Positions 18,670 through 29,643 of a stretch of DNA of 64,000 nt are shown here, in pieces. A program made the position numbers and the translations under genes. The DNA comes from Rhodothermales bacterium (GTDB taxonomy: Bacteria; Bacteroidota; Rhodothermia; Rhodothermales; JANQRZ01), in NCBI GenBank assembly GCA_028284265.1, contig JANQRZ010000014.1:124001-188000 (forward strand), written 5' to 3'. The notes beneath the pieces were generated by a model. That model searched no databases. It was not told the origin of the DNA and saw nothing but the letters and a program-made list of their open reading frames with translations. The first letter of the stretch is position 1. Each line of letters opens with the position of its first letter.

Positions 18670-20394
18670 CTACAACCCGACAGAGAGGCCGATGTGGACC
18701 TTGCCGCGCGTCGGGCCGTCGTCGGGATTGAACGCATAGCTGACCGCGACGAGACCGAGCGGCGTGCGGTACTGAAGACCGAGACCGTAACCGGGGCGGA
18801 ACGAGCGATTCGCTGGAATTCCCGCTGTCACCGGGCGCTCGACGTAACCGAGATCGGTGAACAAAAAAGCGTAGGAGGTCCGGTCGATCTGATAGCGATA
18901 TTCGATGATCCCGCGCCCGACGATGTTGCCCCGGAACCGTTCCTCGTCGTAGCCGCGCAGCGAGGTCGCCCCGCCATAGCGGAACAGGTCGCTGTCGTCG
19001 TAGACATCCCCGAGCAAAAAGGCCGCATCGCCGCCGAGGACCAGCACCTGTCGCCGGAGCGTTGGGATGAACACGCGGGCCTCGGCGCCGAGCCGCTGCT
19101 GGCTGATGTTGACCGGCTCGGCGATGGCGGCGGTGTCGGCAGCGAGGTCGCGGCGCTTGACGCCTTGCTCCAGCGAGGTCTGGAGCCACAACCCTCGCCG
19201 GGGGTTCAGCCGCGCATCGACGCGCCGGTAGCGAACGCCGACACCCGCGAAGAACGCATCGGCCTGCGGGATCCGCTGTCGCCCCTCGACGAGCACCACA
19301 CCCGCAATCCCCGCCTCGACGAATTCCCGGCTGGCGGTCACGAACCCTTCGAGACCGGGCGCAAACCGATAGCCTGCCTCCACCCCGAACCGCTGGCGCT
19401 GGAAAGTTGAATCCTGCTGATAGCCTGCGAACTGTGCCTCCAGCCGGAGCGGCAACCCGAACACAAAGGGGTCGGCGACGCGCACATCAATCGAGGAAAC
19501 CAGACCGGGGTTGCGGACGAGTTGCAGCCCGAGGCTTCGCCCTCTGCCAAACAGGTTCCGCAGCAGCAGCGATCCGTTGCCGACGACCGAGCCTCCCTCC
19601 TCTCCTGAATTTGGCGGGAGATACCCGAAGACGAGGTCGAATGTGCCGGGCGGCGCTTCGGTCGCAGGCACCCGCACGGTCGCTGTGCCATCGGATCCAA
19701 GCGCCAACTCCGGCGTCCCGACCGATTCGAAGAGGCCGGTCTCCTCTAGTTCGCGCCGGATGCCGTCGGGATCGAAGGCTAAAAGCGGAGTATCGGGCTG
19801 AAGACCGGCGGTGCGAGCGGCGAACACGGGCGAGGTACGCCCGGCGGGAACCAGTTCGATGCCGCCGAAGGCGGGCGTCTCGCCCTCCGTCACTTGGATC
19901 GTCAGGTGTAGCCCCACTTCGTCGATGGCTACATCGGCGAGGGTCGCCTGCGCGAGGGGGTAGCCTGCCCGCTCGTAGTCTGCCAGCAGGGCATCGAGAT
20001 CGGTACGCAGCACGTCGGGATCAAGGGGGCGACCGGGGCGCGTCTCCATCTGGTCCCGCAGGCGGTCGGCGTCGAGCGTTGTCACACCTATAATCTCCAC
20101 CGAAGCAATCTCCACACGAGGTCCCTGCGTGGCGAACAACTTCACAGCCTGGCCCTCCATCCGTGCAGAATCGATGGAGGCATAGTAATAGCCGTCTTGC
20201 TGGAAGCGTTGTAAGACCGCCCTCGCCACGGCATCGAGACTGTCTGCCGGGAGCGGTCGGTCAAGCGACCATGCGACCTCGCGTCCGTCAGCCATGAGCG
20301 TCCAGCGAACCGCCGCCGTGTCAGCGGGCTGCGCGATGGCAGACGGCATGCACAGCAGCGTGCATGCCGCCAGAATGGGATAGACCATCTTCAT
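18670..20394 (-). CDS. BamA/TamA-family outer-membrane protein
   Basis: A 574-aa Omp85-superfamily protein. A signal peptide (ending SAIAQ) is followed by POTRA-like domains (about residues 75-235; VEIASVEIIGVTTLDADRLRD is one POTRA start) and a 16-strand-type barrel (about 245-574) ending in a terminal strand VHIGLSVGL. The LRGYDEERFRG segment resembles the conserved (V/I)RGF lid-loop motif. It is shorter than BamA, with fewer POTRAs, and closer to TamA-like or surface-antigen (D15) proteins; a role in inserting or exporting envelope proteins is likely. Confidence 0.82.
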   Translation of the reverse strand: MKMVYPILAACTLLCMPSAIAQPADTAAVRWTLMADGREVAWSLDRPLPADSLDAVARAVLQRFQQDGYYYASIDSARMEGQAVKLFATQGPRVEIASVEIIGVTTLDADRLRDQMETRPGRPLDPDVLRTDLDALLADYERAGYPLAQATLADVAIDEVGLHLTIQVTEGETPAFGGIELVPAGRTSPVFAARTAGLQPDTPLLAFDPDGIRRELEETGLFESVGTPELALGSDGTATVRVPATEAPPGTFDLVFGYLPPNSGEEGGSVVGNGSLLLRNLFGRGRSLGLQLVRNPGLVSSIDVRVADPFVFGLPLRLEAQFAGYQQDSTFQRQRFGVEAGYRFAPGLEGFVTASREFVEAGIAGVVLVEGRQRIPQADAFFAGVGVRYRRVDARLNPRRGLWLQTSLEQGVKRRDLAADTAAIAEPVNISQQRLGAEARVFIPTLRRQVLVLGGDAAFLLGDVYDDSDLFRYGGATSLRGYDEERFRGNIVGRGIIEYRYQIDRTSYAFLFTDLGYVERPVTAGIPANRSFRPGYGLGLQYRTPLGLVAVSYAFNPDDGPTRGKVHIGLSVGL

Positions 20395-20448
20395 AACGGT
20401 CGCCTACCTTCCAGCTCGCTTTCTGTTCTCCGTCATCCGATCCTGCTC

Positions 20449-21183
20449 ATGCGTACGTCCTGCCTACTTGTCTTCACGTTTTTCGCCACCCTCGCCACGG
20501 CGCAAGACGCTGACCGGGCGCATAGCACCGAACGCACGATCAGCGTCTATGGCACTGGTTACGTCGAGGGCGACGCCGACCGCGCCACAGTGACCCTCAC
20601 CCTCGAGGGCGAAGGCTCATCGCTTCAAGAAGCGATTGCGGACGCCCAAGAAAAGGTAGGCCAGATTACTGGCTCGCTCCAGCAACTTGGGCTGCCTGAG
20701 ACCGCCTTCGCCACGTTACGCTTCACCGGCTATGACGGCGGGCGTCCGTTCCTGTTCGCTAAACGCGAGTACAAGTCGAGCATTGCCCTCACCATCACCG
20801 TGGACGACCTCGACCTGCTCGAAGCGGTCGTGCTCACACTCAGCGAGAGTCCGGTGGAACGCATCGCCGGTATCCAGTTTTCGCTGCGCGACCTCGACGC
20901 GCTCCGCCGGGCCGCCCGCGAACAGGCCCTCGCCGATGCTGAGGCGAAGGCGGCAGCGATGACCGCCCAACTCAGCCTCCGCCTTGGGCCGGTGCTCCAC
21001 ATCGAGGAGGAACCTACGATTCGCCAGAATTCCCATATGGGCTACTACGCGGCAGGCCTGCACATGGCCGAATCGATCGTCGTGGAATATGAACGACCGA
21101 GGGTGCCAGAGGTACAGATTTTCGCGCAGCGCTTCGCCGTGCAGGCAGGGACACAGGTGACCTACGCTGTGTCCGGCGAGTGA
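20449..21183 (+). CDS. SIMPL-domain (DUF541) secreted protein
   Basis: A 244-aa protein with a signal peptide (LLVFTFFATLATAQ) and a SIMPL/DUF541 domain over the rest: ISVYGTGYVEGDADRATVTLTLEGEG is its typical start and AREQALADAEAKAAAMTAQL the conserved helix. Family members are periplasmic or surface proteins of obscure role, some linked to oxidative stress. It is divergent from the BamA/TamA-like gene with a 54-nt spacer. Confidence 0.85.
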   Translation: MRTSCLLVFTFFATLATAQDADRAHSTERTISVYGTGYVEGDADRATVTLTLEGEGSSLQEAIADAQEKVGQITGSLQQLGLPETAFATLRFTGYDGGRPFLFAKREYKSSIALTITVDDLDLLEAVVLTLSESPVERIAGIQFSLRDLDALRRAAREQALADAEAKAAAMTAQLSLRLGPVLHIEEEPTIRQNSHMGYYAAGLHMAESIVVEYERPRVPEVQIFAQRFAVQAGTQVTYAVSGE

Positions 21184-21203
21184 CGCCTCCGGCACAGCGG
21201 TCG

Positions 21204-21211
21204 TACCTTTG
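21204..21211 (+). promoter_or_regulatory. Possible Bacteroidota-type -7 element
   Basis: TACCTTTG matches the TAnnTTTG -7 consensus used by Bacteroidota sigma factors, 25 nt before the GTG start at 21237. A matching -33 TTTG is not evident, so this is tentative. Confidence 0.3.
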
Positions 21212-21236
21212 GCCTGCCCATCCCACCACGCTCTCC

Positions 21237-21566
21237 GTGCGACTCCTCCTGCCCCTTTTCGCCGCTGCCCTGCTCCTCCTCGGCACGGCCTTTCACACGC
21301 CACCGACGACCACCGCCGCCGATCGTCCCGCCGATACGCTGCGGCTCTCGGTGCGCTCGGGCGAGCCGCTCGTGACGCTCATCCCCGGCGGAGATGACGA
21401 CACCTTCCGCATGCTCCGTGCCCCGGCGCTGAGTTGGCTCGTCGGTCGGTCGTTCTACTGGAAAACACTGGCCGACGAACGAGGACGCGAGTTCGTGCTG
21501 ATCGAGCGGCGCGTCCGAGGCGAGGTTCGAGACACACTCGTGCTCGTGATTGATGTAGCGCCTTGA
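21237..21566 (+). CDS. Small secreted hypothetical protein
   Basis: A 109-aa protein of unknown family. I choose the GTG at 21237 because it opens a clear signal sequence (VRLLLPLFAAALLLLGTAF). The mature part (about 80 aa) is predicted beta-rich, with RLSVRSGEPLVTLIPGG and LVLVIDVAP. It follows the SIMPL gene by 53 nt and may share its transcript or have its own promoter. Confidence 0.6.
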   Translation: MRLLLPLFAAALLLLGTAFHTPPTTTAADRPADTLRLSVRSGEPLVTLIPGGDDDTFRMLRAPALSWLVGRSFYWKTLADERGREFVLIERRVRGEVRDTLVLVIDVAP

Positions 21567-22024
21567 ATGAGAGCGCATAGACACTCCTCACCTAGGGAGA
21601 CGCTACGCCTTCTCAACGAGACCACCAAGTCACCGGCAGTACTCCCGGTAGGCCGTGAACGCCACGTAACAGGTCAACAATTCTGCAAGCGCGATGAGCA
21701 TACCTAAAGCTTCCATTTGGCTAGGGACTCCGCCCGGTTGGACTGGAAGGTGAGGAACATGAGCACGCATCGCCGCTCTCTGTTCCCATTTATCGTCTGC
21801 AGACGTAGCGCTGAGATTCCCAAACGGTGTGCCCAAACAGCCCGAGCCGGGAGGAACGCACTCCTCCTCTCCTGTTGCCTTCCCCAAAGGGGCGCTAGAC
21901 ACCGCCTGAGCAGCTATCTACAGAGCAGATCAAGCCAAGACCTATGCCCATAACTCGTTGGACAATGGCAACCTAAAGACGTCAGGTAGGAAAAAACGTA
22001 AACGAGCATACCCAAAAGTACAGG
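21567..22024. other. Spacer before mutY, no convincing gene
   Basis: This 458-base stretch has ordinary local composition. It contains one minus-strand frame whose last 28 codons form a hydrophobic peptide (listed separately). The rest shows no codon pattern, repeat or RNA structure that I could recognise. Confidence 0.5.
21630..21716 (-). CDS. Possible 28-residue hydrophobic peptide
   Basis: An ATG at 21716 opens MEALGMLIALAELLTCYVAF and ends in YREYCR, a single potential membrane helix with a basic tail. A longer in-frame reading to 21902 exists, but its extra residues look non-coding. No ribosome-binding site or conserved context supports it. Confidence 0.2.
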   Translation of the reverse strand: MEALGMLIALAELLTCYVAFTAYREYCR

Positions 22025-23161
22025 ATGAACGACGGATACATTGAGCGCCTTGGGGAGCGACATCGCGCCGCATTTCATGGCCCGCTCGCCGACTGGTTCA
22101 AGGCTGTGCAACGCCCCATGCCGTGGCGCGAAACCGGGCCGGACGGACGGCGCAACCCGTACCGCGTGTGGCTCTCCGAGATCATGCTCCAGCAGACCCG
22201 CGTGGATCAAGCGCGACCTTACTTCGAGCGTTTCATCAACACCTTCCCAACCGTTGAAACCCTCGCTGCTGCTGACCTCGATGAGGTGCTGAAAGCATGG
22301 GAAGGACTGGGCTACTACAGCCGGGCGCGCAACCTCCACCGGGCCGCACAGCAGATCGTCGAAACATTCGACGGGCAGATGCCGGATACGGAGGAAGCCA
22401 TCCGCAGCCTGCCGGGCGTCGGGCCGTACACCGCCGCCGCCGTACTCTCGCTCGCCTATGGCGTCCCGCTCGCCGTGCTCGACGGCAACGTGATCCGCGT
22501 CCTCACCCGTGTCTTCACCATCGAGGACGACGTGACCTCGGGTCGCACCCGCCGCCACCTCCAAGTCCTCGCCGACGCACTACTCGACCCGGACCATCCG
22601 GGCCGGTTCAATGAGAGCGTGATGGAGCTAGGCGCGACGGTCTGCACGCCCTCCGCGCCCAGTTGCCCGAGTTGTCCTGTCAACGATGTCTGTGCTGCCT
22701 TTGCAGAGGGCGAGCCAACACGCTACCCCGTCGCCAAAAAGAAAAAGCCGGTACCCCACCACGATGTCGCCGTGGGCGTCGTCACCGACGAGGCAGGCCG
22801 CGTACTCGTGCAGCAGCGTCCGACCGACGTGATGCTCGGCGGGCTGTGGGAATTCCCCGGCGGCAAGGTCGAGCCGGACGAAAGCTTCGCCGAGGCATGC
22901 CGCCGCGAACTGAAGGAAGAGCTAGGCGTCGAGGTCGAGGTCGGCGAGTCGCTGGATCGAATCGACCACGCCTACTCGCACTTTAAGATTACGCTCCATG
23001 CCTTCCGCTGCCGTATCGTGTCGGGTACGCCCGTGCATCACGCGGCGCAACCGATTCGCTGGGTGACCGTCGAAGACTTGGGCGATCTCGCCTTTCCCCG
23101 CGCCAGCCGCCACCTGATCGACACGCTCATCGCCCGCGAGCAAAACCCGACGCTGTTCTGA
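22025..23161 (+). CDS. mutY: A/G-specific adenine DNA glycosylase
   Basis: A 378-aa base-excision repair enzyme removing adenine mispaired with 8-oxoguanine. The catalytic Glu lies in WLSEIMLQQTRVDQA, the helix-hairpin-helix is LPGVGPYTAAAV, and the catalytic Asp is in AVLDGNVIRVL. The [4Fe-4S] cysteines are spaced C-x6-C-x2-C-x5-C (CTPSAPSCPSCPVNDVC). A C-terminal Nudix-like 8-oxoG recognition domain follows, with GGLWEFPGGKVEPDESF. The full-length fusion architecture is normal for MutY. Confidence 0.95.
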   Translation: MNDGYIERLGERHRAAFHGPLADWFKAVQRPMPWRETGPDGRRNPYRVWLSEIMLQQTRVDQARPYFERFINTFPTVETLAAADLDEVLKAWEGLGYYSRARNLHRAAQQIVETFDGQMPDTEEAIRSLPGVGPYTAAAVLSLAYGVPLAVLDGNVIRVLTRVFTIEDDVTSGRTRRHLQVLADALLDPDHPGRFNESVMELGATVCTPSAPSCPSCPVNDVCAAFAEGEPTRYPVAKKKKPVPHHDVAVGVVTDEAGRVLVQQRPTDVMLGGLWEFPGGKVEPDESFAEACRRELKEELGVEVEVGESLDRIDHAYSHFKITLHAFRCRIVSGTPVHHAAQPIRWVTVEDLGDLAFPRASRHLIDTLIAREQNPTLF

Positions 23162-23180
23162 ACTGGCTTCGTTCCGAGCT

Positions 23181-23729
23181 ATGGATTTTGACCTGATCGT
23201 CTTCCTGCTGATCTTCCTTTTCCCGCTGTTCCAGCGGCTGTTCGGGAAGAAGCAACCGCAACCGTCGAAGTCCAAGCGCACGCCGCGCGAAGTGGAATCG
23301 ACTCCGTCTGAACAGATTGAGGACCCGCTCGGCGAGGCGCTACGCCAGATCCGCGAAGCGCTCGGTGAACCGACAGAACCGACACCCGAACCTACCAAAC
23401 CCGTCGTCGCCAAGCGAGACGATGAGTTTCGGGAGATAGGCGATTTCGAGCATGAGGCACATGGGTTCGGGCGAGAGAACCCAATCTCGGAGGAGGTCTT
23501 CGAGCAGCGTCCCGCCTTCCAGACACACCGTAGCACGAAGCGTATTCCTCAGAAAACGCTCCGCCAAGTAAACCTCTCGACCCCGCTGGAAGTCAAGAAA
23601 GCGGACGACACAGCCACCTCATCACGCACCGACCTCACGCGCCGATTGCGCCGTGCGAGCAGCGCCCGCAACGCCTTCGTGCTCAAGGAAATCCTTGATG
23701 CGCCCCGCAGCCAACGACCAATCCGCTAG
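23181..23729 (+). CDS. Hypothetical protein with N-terminal membrane helix
   Basis: A 182-aa protein of unknown function 19 nt after mutY. One membrane helix (residues about 4-20, LIVFLLIFLFPLFQRLF) is followed by a Lys/Pro- and Glu-rich disordered stretch. The C-terminal Arg-rich helix (LTRRLRRASSARNAFVLKEIL) resembles the tail of small Bacteroidota membrane proteins. It overlaps the converging gene downstream by 4 nt. Confidence 0.7.
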   Translation: MDFDLIVFLLIFLFPLFQRLFGKKQPQPSKSKRTPREVESTPSEQIEDPLGEALRQIREALGEPTEPTPEPTKPVVAKRDDEFREIGDFEHEAHGFGRENPISEEVFEQRPAFQTHRSTKRIPQKTLRQVNLSTPLEVKKADDTATSSRTDLTRRLRRASSARNAFVLKEILDAPRSQRPIR

Positions 23730-24223
23730 AATCCCGGCTCTGTCGGTTCCGGCCCGCCCTTCTTGAACATCGCGGCTCCGACGGCTCCGCCGATGGCCCC
23801 GCCAATGGCGCCAAGCACGCTCCCGATCAGCAGAAAAACGATTGGTGAACTGAATATCTCGGTCATCTCCTGCGCCTCCTCGATCTGCTCACGCGACATC
23901 CCGCGCTCCCGCATTTGCTCTGCCGCCGCAACCGCCGGGTCCGGCAGCACCCCCATCTGGATCAAGGTATAGCCGATGAGGCCGCCGATGATAGCCCCGA
24001 TAATTCCAACGAGGGTGCCCATGCTGGCTCCCGTTCCACCAGGAATCGTGAGTTGATGGGTCGAGGTGTAGTGCCACACAGCTACCATCGCACTGGCGAT
24101 CAGGACGAGGCAACCCAGTAACCCCGCCGCCGGGCCAGCCCCTGCAGCAAACACGTTGATGAGCAGACTGAGAAACACGTAGGCGAGAGCACCGATCAGG
24201 ATAGAAGTCCACTTGCTAGGCAT
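23726..24223 (-). CDS. Four-helix membrane protein, DUF4199-like
   Basis: A 165-aa integral membrane protein with about four helices (residues 8-26, 33-51, 68-90, 128-152). A soluble loop, VAAAEQMRERGMSREQIEEA, sits before the last helix, and a Gly-zipper (GAIGGAIGGAVGAAM) forms that helix. The layout matches the DUF4199 family of Bacteroidota, whose function is unknown; the assignment is tentative. Confidence 0.6.
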   Translation of the reverse strand: MPSKWTSILIGALAYVFLSLLINVFAAGAGPAAGLLGCLVLIASAMVAVWHYTSTHQLTIPGGTGASMGTLVGIIGAIIGGLIGYTLIQMGVLPDPAVAAAEQMRERGMSREQIEEAQEMTEIFSSPIVFLLIGSVLGAIGGAIGGAVGAAMFKKGGPEPTEPGF

Positions 24224-24300
24224 GGCACAGGAGGGCAGGTGAGCAAAGTGTCAGCAGACAAGGTAGGCGGTTCGGATGATTCGTGCCAACGGGCGACAGG

Positions 24301-24804
24301 TTACACCGATGATTCGGCCGCTGCCTCGTGTGCCGGGCGACGCGCCAGCGCACGGGCGAAAAGCACGCCCGCGACGACGCCAAACCACAGCCCCGTGACG
24401 AAGCGCGTCCCGACTGTGTTCGCCCACAAACCGAGCACATCGCCCCCCCAATCAACGGCTGCCGGAAGCATGGCGGCGAGCACCCACAGGCGCTCTTGAT
24501 GGGCGAAGTCCACGAGGCGGTTGCGGAGCAGCGGCAGCGCAAGTACACCGAACACGAGGCCAAGGAAGATGCCCGTGCATCGGTAGCACACGGCGAAGGG
24601 CACCCCGTCGATGACGAACGACCGGCTCACAAGCTGATGGCAAAGCGGATCGAACGCAGTATGAAGCAGAGCTTGTGTGCCTGTCCCTACGAACGGCGGC
24701 AGCACCGCAGGGACCATCAAGGCCAGAACGGCCATGAGAGCGACGCCCCACCCAGCGGTACTCCATCGGCTACCGCTCTGCGGTTTGCTTAACGCACTCT
24801 TCAT
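24301..24804 (-). CDS. DUF2085 membrane protein
   Basis: A 167-aa multi-helix membrane protein with the DUF2085 signature [12 protein letters not shown] and [15 protein letters not shown]. The Cys/His residues could bind metal. The function is unknown. It is divergent from groES with the CIRCE operator in the spacer. Confidence 0.8.
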   Translation of the reverse strand: MKSALSKPQSGSRWSTAGWGVALMAVLALMVPAVLPPFVGTGTQALLHTAFDPLCHQLVSRSFVIDGVPFAVCYRCTGIFLGLVFGVLALPLLRNRLVDFAHQERLWVLAAMLPAAVDWGGDVLGLWANTVGTRFVTGLWFGVVAGVLFARALARRPAHEAAAESSV

Positions 24805-24844
24805 TGCGGTCTCGAATCCTCTCGGGAAACGTTCGGTATCAGCG

Positions 24845-24871
24845 CTGGCACTCTCAATCTAGGAGTGCTAA
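24845..24871 (+). promoter_or_regulatory. CIRCE operator (HrcA binding site)
   Basis: CTGGCACTC-N9-GAGTGCTAA matches the CIRCE inverted repeat TTAGCACTC-N9-GAGTGCTAA with changes only in the first arm's outer bases. It lies 54 nt before the groES ATG. HrcA repression and heat induction of groESL are therefore expected. No hrcA gene is in the window. Confidence 0.9.
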
Positions 24872-24924
24872 AGCTTGGGTTCACCCCGCAGTTTACACCC
24901 GCTCACTTCAACTACCTAGTACCT

Positions 24925-25218
24925 ATGGCTATCAGCATCACGCCGCTCGCCGACCGCGTCGTCGTCAAGCCGCAGGACGCCGAGGAGACGACCTCCGGCG
25001 GCCTCATCATCCCCGACACCGCCAAGGAGAAGCCGCAGCGCGGCACTGTCCTCGCCGTCGGCACGGGCAAGGTCGAGAACGGCACCAAGATCGACATGAC
25101 CGTCAAGGAAGGCGACACCGTGCTCTACGGCAAGTACGCCGGGACCGAGATCACCGTCGATGGTGACGAGGTCATGATCATGCGCGAGAGCGACATCCTC
25201 GGCGTCGTCAAAGGCTAA
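24925..25218 (+). CDS. groES: Co-chaperonin GroES
   Basis: A 97-aa heptameric lid of the GroEL chamber. It begins [12 protein letters not shown] and contains the mobile loop [19 protein letters not shown] and the C-terminal [15 protein letters not shown]. The ATG at 24925 matches the family start. It is controlled by the CIRCE element upstream and followed after 49 nt by groEL. Confidence 0.97.
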   Translation: MAISITPLADRVVVKPQDAEETTSGGLIIPDTAKEKPQRGTVLAVGTGKVENGTKIDMTVKEGDTVLYGKYAGTEITVDGDEVMIMRESDILGVVKG

Positions 25219-25252
25219 GCCGAACGCCCCCTCTCTCCTCTCCCCATTCTGA

Positions 25253-26905
<1,653 letters not shown>

Positions 26906-26933
26906 ACCCACCCCTCGGCATCAACGCCTGAGC

Positions 26934-26970
26934 GGGGCGGCTCTCTTCGGAGGGCCGCCCCTTGTTTTTT
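26934..26970 (+). terminator. groESL terminator with UUCG tetraloop
   Basis: A 12-bp stem (GGGGCGGCTCTC / GAGGGCCGCCCC, one G-T pair) closed by a TTCG tetraloop is followed by TTGTTTTTT. This is a textbook intrinsic terminator 28 nt after the groEL stop. Confidence 0.92.
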
Positions 26971-27019
26971 ATATCCTTGTGTTCTACCATGATATCATCT
27001 TCCACAAACCGTTGTTGCC

Positions 27020-29551
27020 ATGAACTTGTATCTACGCTTCCCTCTCGCGGCACTCGCTCTCTTGCTTGCCGCCTCGCCCGCCTTTGCCCAGTACCCCCTC
27101 CACGTCGGTGGCCCACAGAACGATGTCGCCAACGCGACGCACTATGATGACTTGGGCAACACCTACCTCGTCGGAGCCTTCCGAGGCGCGGCGGACTTCG
27201 ACCCCAGTGTATTCTCCCTCACGCTTGGCTCGGCAGGTAACACCGATGCGTTCGTTGCCTCCTACGACCCCGGCGGCAACGTGCGCTGGGCCTTCGCCAT
27301 CGGAACCCCCGGCCGCGAGGTCGCCAACGACGTGATCCATCAGGACGGCGTGATCTATGTCACCGGTCACTATGAGGGGACGCCCGACTTCGACCCGAGC
27401 AGCGGCACCTTCTTCGCCCCGGCAGGGGGCGGACTCGACGCATTCGTCGCCGCCTACGACGTGACGGGGGCCTTCCCCGTCTTCCTGTGGCTGGCTCCCA
27501 TCTTCGGACCGGACGACCAGATCGGGCAGGACCTCGACATCCACCCGCTCCCACCGTTCAACGTATGGGTCACCGGCTCACTCGTGGATAACGCCGACTT
27601 TGGCGGGTCGATCCTCGCCGCGACGGGACCGAGTAGCGACATTTTCGTGGCAGGCTACGACGCGGGAAGCGGCCTCCTCTATGATGCCTTCGCTGTCGGT
27701 GGCAACGGCCTCGACGAAGGGCTGGGTCTCAGCCTGCTCCGGCCCAACCTGCCATGCATCACCGGGCGATTCCGCAACACGGTGGACTTCGATCCCAGCG
27801 GCGGCGTCTTCCTGCTCACGTCGGCGGCTGGCGACGATGGGTTCGCCGCATGCTACATCGACATTCCAGCGGGCACACCCACCCTCTTCGCCCCCTTCAA
27901 CGCGATCCAAATCAGCGGCCCGAGTATCCAGCGGGGCTACGACATCCACGCTACGTTTAACCAAATCGCCGTGACCGGGACCTTTGTGGCGACGACCAAC
28001 TTCAACGGCCCCTCCTTCCCGAGCAATGGGTCAGCCGATGCGTTCGTCGCTGCCTACGACCTAAGCGGCGCACCGCAGTGGGTGATCCCATTCGGCAGTT
28101 CCCAGATCGATGCCGGACTCGGCATTGATGCCGATGACTGCGGAAATGTCTACGCCACCGGCACCTTCCGCGATGGGCCAGTGGACTTCGATCCATTCGT
28201 TCTGGGGACCTACGACCTGCCGACGTTCGCCAACTACGATGCGTGGGTGGCGAGCTACGACGCGCTCGGCAACTTCCGCTTCGCCAATCGGATCGCCCGC
28301 AACCAGCGCGACGTCGGCTACGGGGTGGCCGTGAAGCCGACATCGGGTGCCCATCTCGCGGCAGGCGAGTTTGCCCAGACGCCCGTGTTCTCGTCGGGCA
28401 CCGTGGTGAGCGCAGCGGCTCCGATTACCTCGAACGGCAACCGGGACGGCTACCTCGCCGCCTACAACACGAACGGCGCGCTCCAGATGGCGTCTTGCCC
28501 GGCCCCGCCGGTTGGCCTCGAAGCGTGGACTGACTACGACGCCTTCACCAGCGGCGTCTACCTCGACCTCGCCTCGGTACTCTCACCCGCCAACAACGGC
28601 ACGCCCGTGGGCAGCGTTGTGAACGGCCCCGGTGCCGTGGGCGAAGCGGCCAACTTCACGGTCACGGGCGACCATATCGAGATCGCCCCCGACCCGTCGC
28701 TCGCAGTCAACACCGACGACCTGACAGTCGATGCGTGGGTGCAGATCGACCCGGTGTTCACCTCGGATTTCTTCACCATCGTCTCGAACCTGAACGCGCC
28801 CGACCGCAACGGCTACGAGGTGTATCTCCGCCGGGTCAACAACACCGATTGGGTCATCGTTGTCACCATTGGGGACGGCACGATTGGGTTTGACCTCGTC
28901 AGCCCGCCGTTCTTGATTACGCCGAGCACCTGGCGCTTCATTGCCGTCACGGTAGATCACGACATCCTAGCGACAACAGCGACGTTTTATCTCGATGGCC
29001 TCCCCTTCGCTACAGCGGCAGGGCCACCACTCGGTCCGATTACCTACGACGGACCGATGTACCAGCACCGCTCGGCGCAGTTCGGGCCAAACGACGAGTG
29101 GGGCTGGCTCGACGAGGTGGAGGTATTCCACGCGCTGCTGAGCGACAATGACATCGAACGGATCGCCCGGTTCGGAAAGTGCAAGCCCTGCTTCACCGCC
29201 GACTTCCAACCGACCTTCCGTGCCGCCCACGACGAGGAACTGGATGTAGACTTCGCGCCGGAGACTCCCTCCACGGCCGCCACGCCCGATATGTTCGCCC
29301 TCCCTCCGGCACGGCCCAACCCGTTCCGAGGCCAGACCGAGATCGACTTCTCGCTGCCCGAGGACGGACCCGTCCGCGTGCAGGTCTTCGACATGATGGG
29401 GCGGCGCATTGCTACTCTTGTGGACGAAGTTCGGTCGGCCGGATCGTACAGCGTCCGCTTCGACGCAGGCACGCTACCGAGCGGTGTCTACATCGTGCGG
29501 CTTGAAGGTAGCGAACAGATCCAAACGCAACGCATGACTCTTGTGCGTTAA
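27020..29551 (+). CDS. Large T9SS-exported protein with beta-propeller and LamG domains
   Basis: An 843-aa surface or secreted protein. The signal peptide ends at about residue 24 (ASPAFAQ). Residues about 30-490 contain at least six SBBP-like repeats of the form DFDPS...FVASYD..G, as in beta-propellers. A concanavalin/LamG-like domain covers about 510-720 (VDAWVQIDPVF, WRFIAVTVDH). The C-terminal 80 residues are a type A T9SS sorting domain (PNPFRGQTEIDFSLPEDG, GVYIVRLEG). Export by the type IX system and cell-surface attachment or release are expected; the ligand is unknown. Confidence 0.87.
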   Translation: MNLYLRFPLAALALLLAASPAFAQYPLHVGGPQNDVANATHYDDLGNTYLVGAFRGAADFDPSVFSLTLGSAGNTDAFVASYDPGGNVRWAFAIGTPGREVANDVIHQDGVIYVTGHYEGTPDFDPSSGTFFAPAGGGLDAFVAAYDVTGAFPVFLWLAPIFGPDDQIGQDLDIHPLPPFNVWVTGSLVDNADFGGSILAATGPSSDIFVAGYDAGSGLLYDAFAVGGNGLDEGLGLSLLRPNLPCITGRFRNTVDFDPSGGVFLLTSAAGDDGFAACYIDIPAGTPTLFAPFNAIQISGPSIQRGYDIHATFNQIAVTGTFVATTNFNGPSFPSNGSADAFVAAYDLSGAPQWVIPFGSSQIDAGLGIDADDCGNVYATGTFRDGPVDFDPFVLGTYDLPTFANYDAWVASYDALGNFRFANRIARNQRDVGYGVAVKPTSGAHLAAGEFAQTPVFSSGTVVSAAAPITSNGNRDGYLAAYNTNGALQMASCPAPPVGLEAWTDYDAFTSGVYLDLASVLSPANNGTPVGSVVNGPGAVGEAANFTVTGDHIEIAPDPSLAVNTDDLTVDAWVQIDPVFTSDFFTIVSNLNAPDRNGYEVYLRRVNNTDWVIVVTIGDGTIGFDLVSPPFLITPSTWRFIAVTVDHDILATTATFYLDGLPFATAAGPPLGPITYDGPMYQHRSAQFGPNDEWGWLDEVEVFHALLSDNDIERIARFGKCKPCFTADFQPTFRAAHDEELDVDFAPETPSTAATPDMFALPPARPNPFRGQTEIDFSLPEDGPVRVQVFDMMGRRIATLVDEVRSAGSYSVRFDAGTLPSGVYIVRLEGSEQIQTQRMTLVR

Positions 29552-29579
29552 TCTTCTCGTCCCTCACGGCACGATGGGG

Positions 29580-29605
29580 CCTCCTCTGGCATATGCCGGG
29601 GGAGG
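29580..29605 (+). terminator. Hairpin after the T9SS cargo gene
   Basis: The arms CCTCCTCTGGC and GCCGGGGGAGG form an 11-bp stem with two G-T pairs around an ATAT loop, 28 nt after the stop. The T-tract is weak (TCTCTCACTTT). Confidence 0.6.
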
Positions 29606-29643
29606 TCTCTCACTTTGGCCTACCCGCTCGTGACGGCAACGCA

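Noticed and set aside
18662-19189. N-terminal extension of the rsmE frame up to 19189
   Set aside because: The extra 176 codons are Arg/Pro/Ala-rich shadow sequence antiparallel to codon structure of the barrel gene on the same strand in another frame; the RsmE family starts at 18661.
21717-21902. Upstream 62 codons of the minus-strand frame ending at 21630
   Set aside because: Composition and lack of ribosome-binding site look non-coding; only the last 28 codons resemble a membrane peptide, and even that is doubtful.
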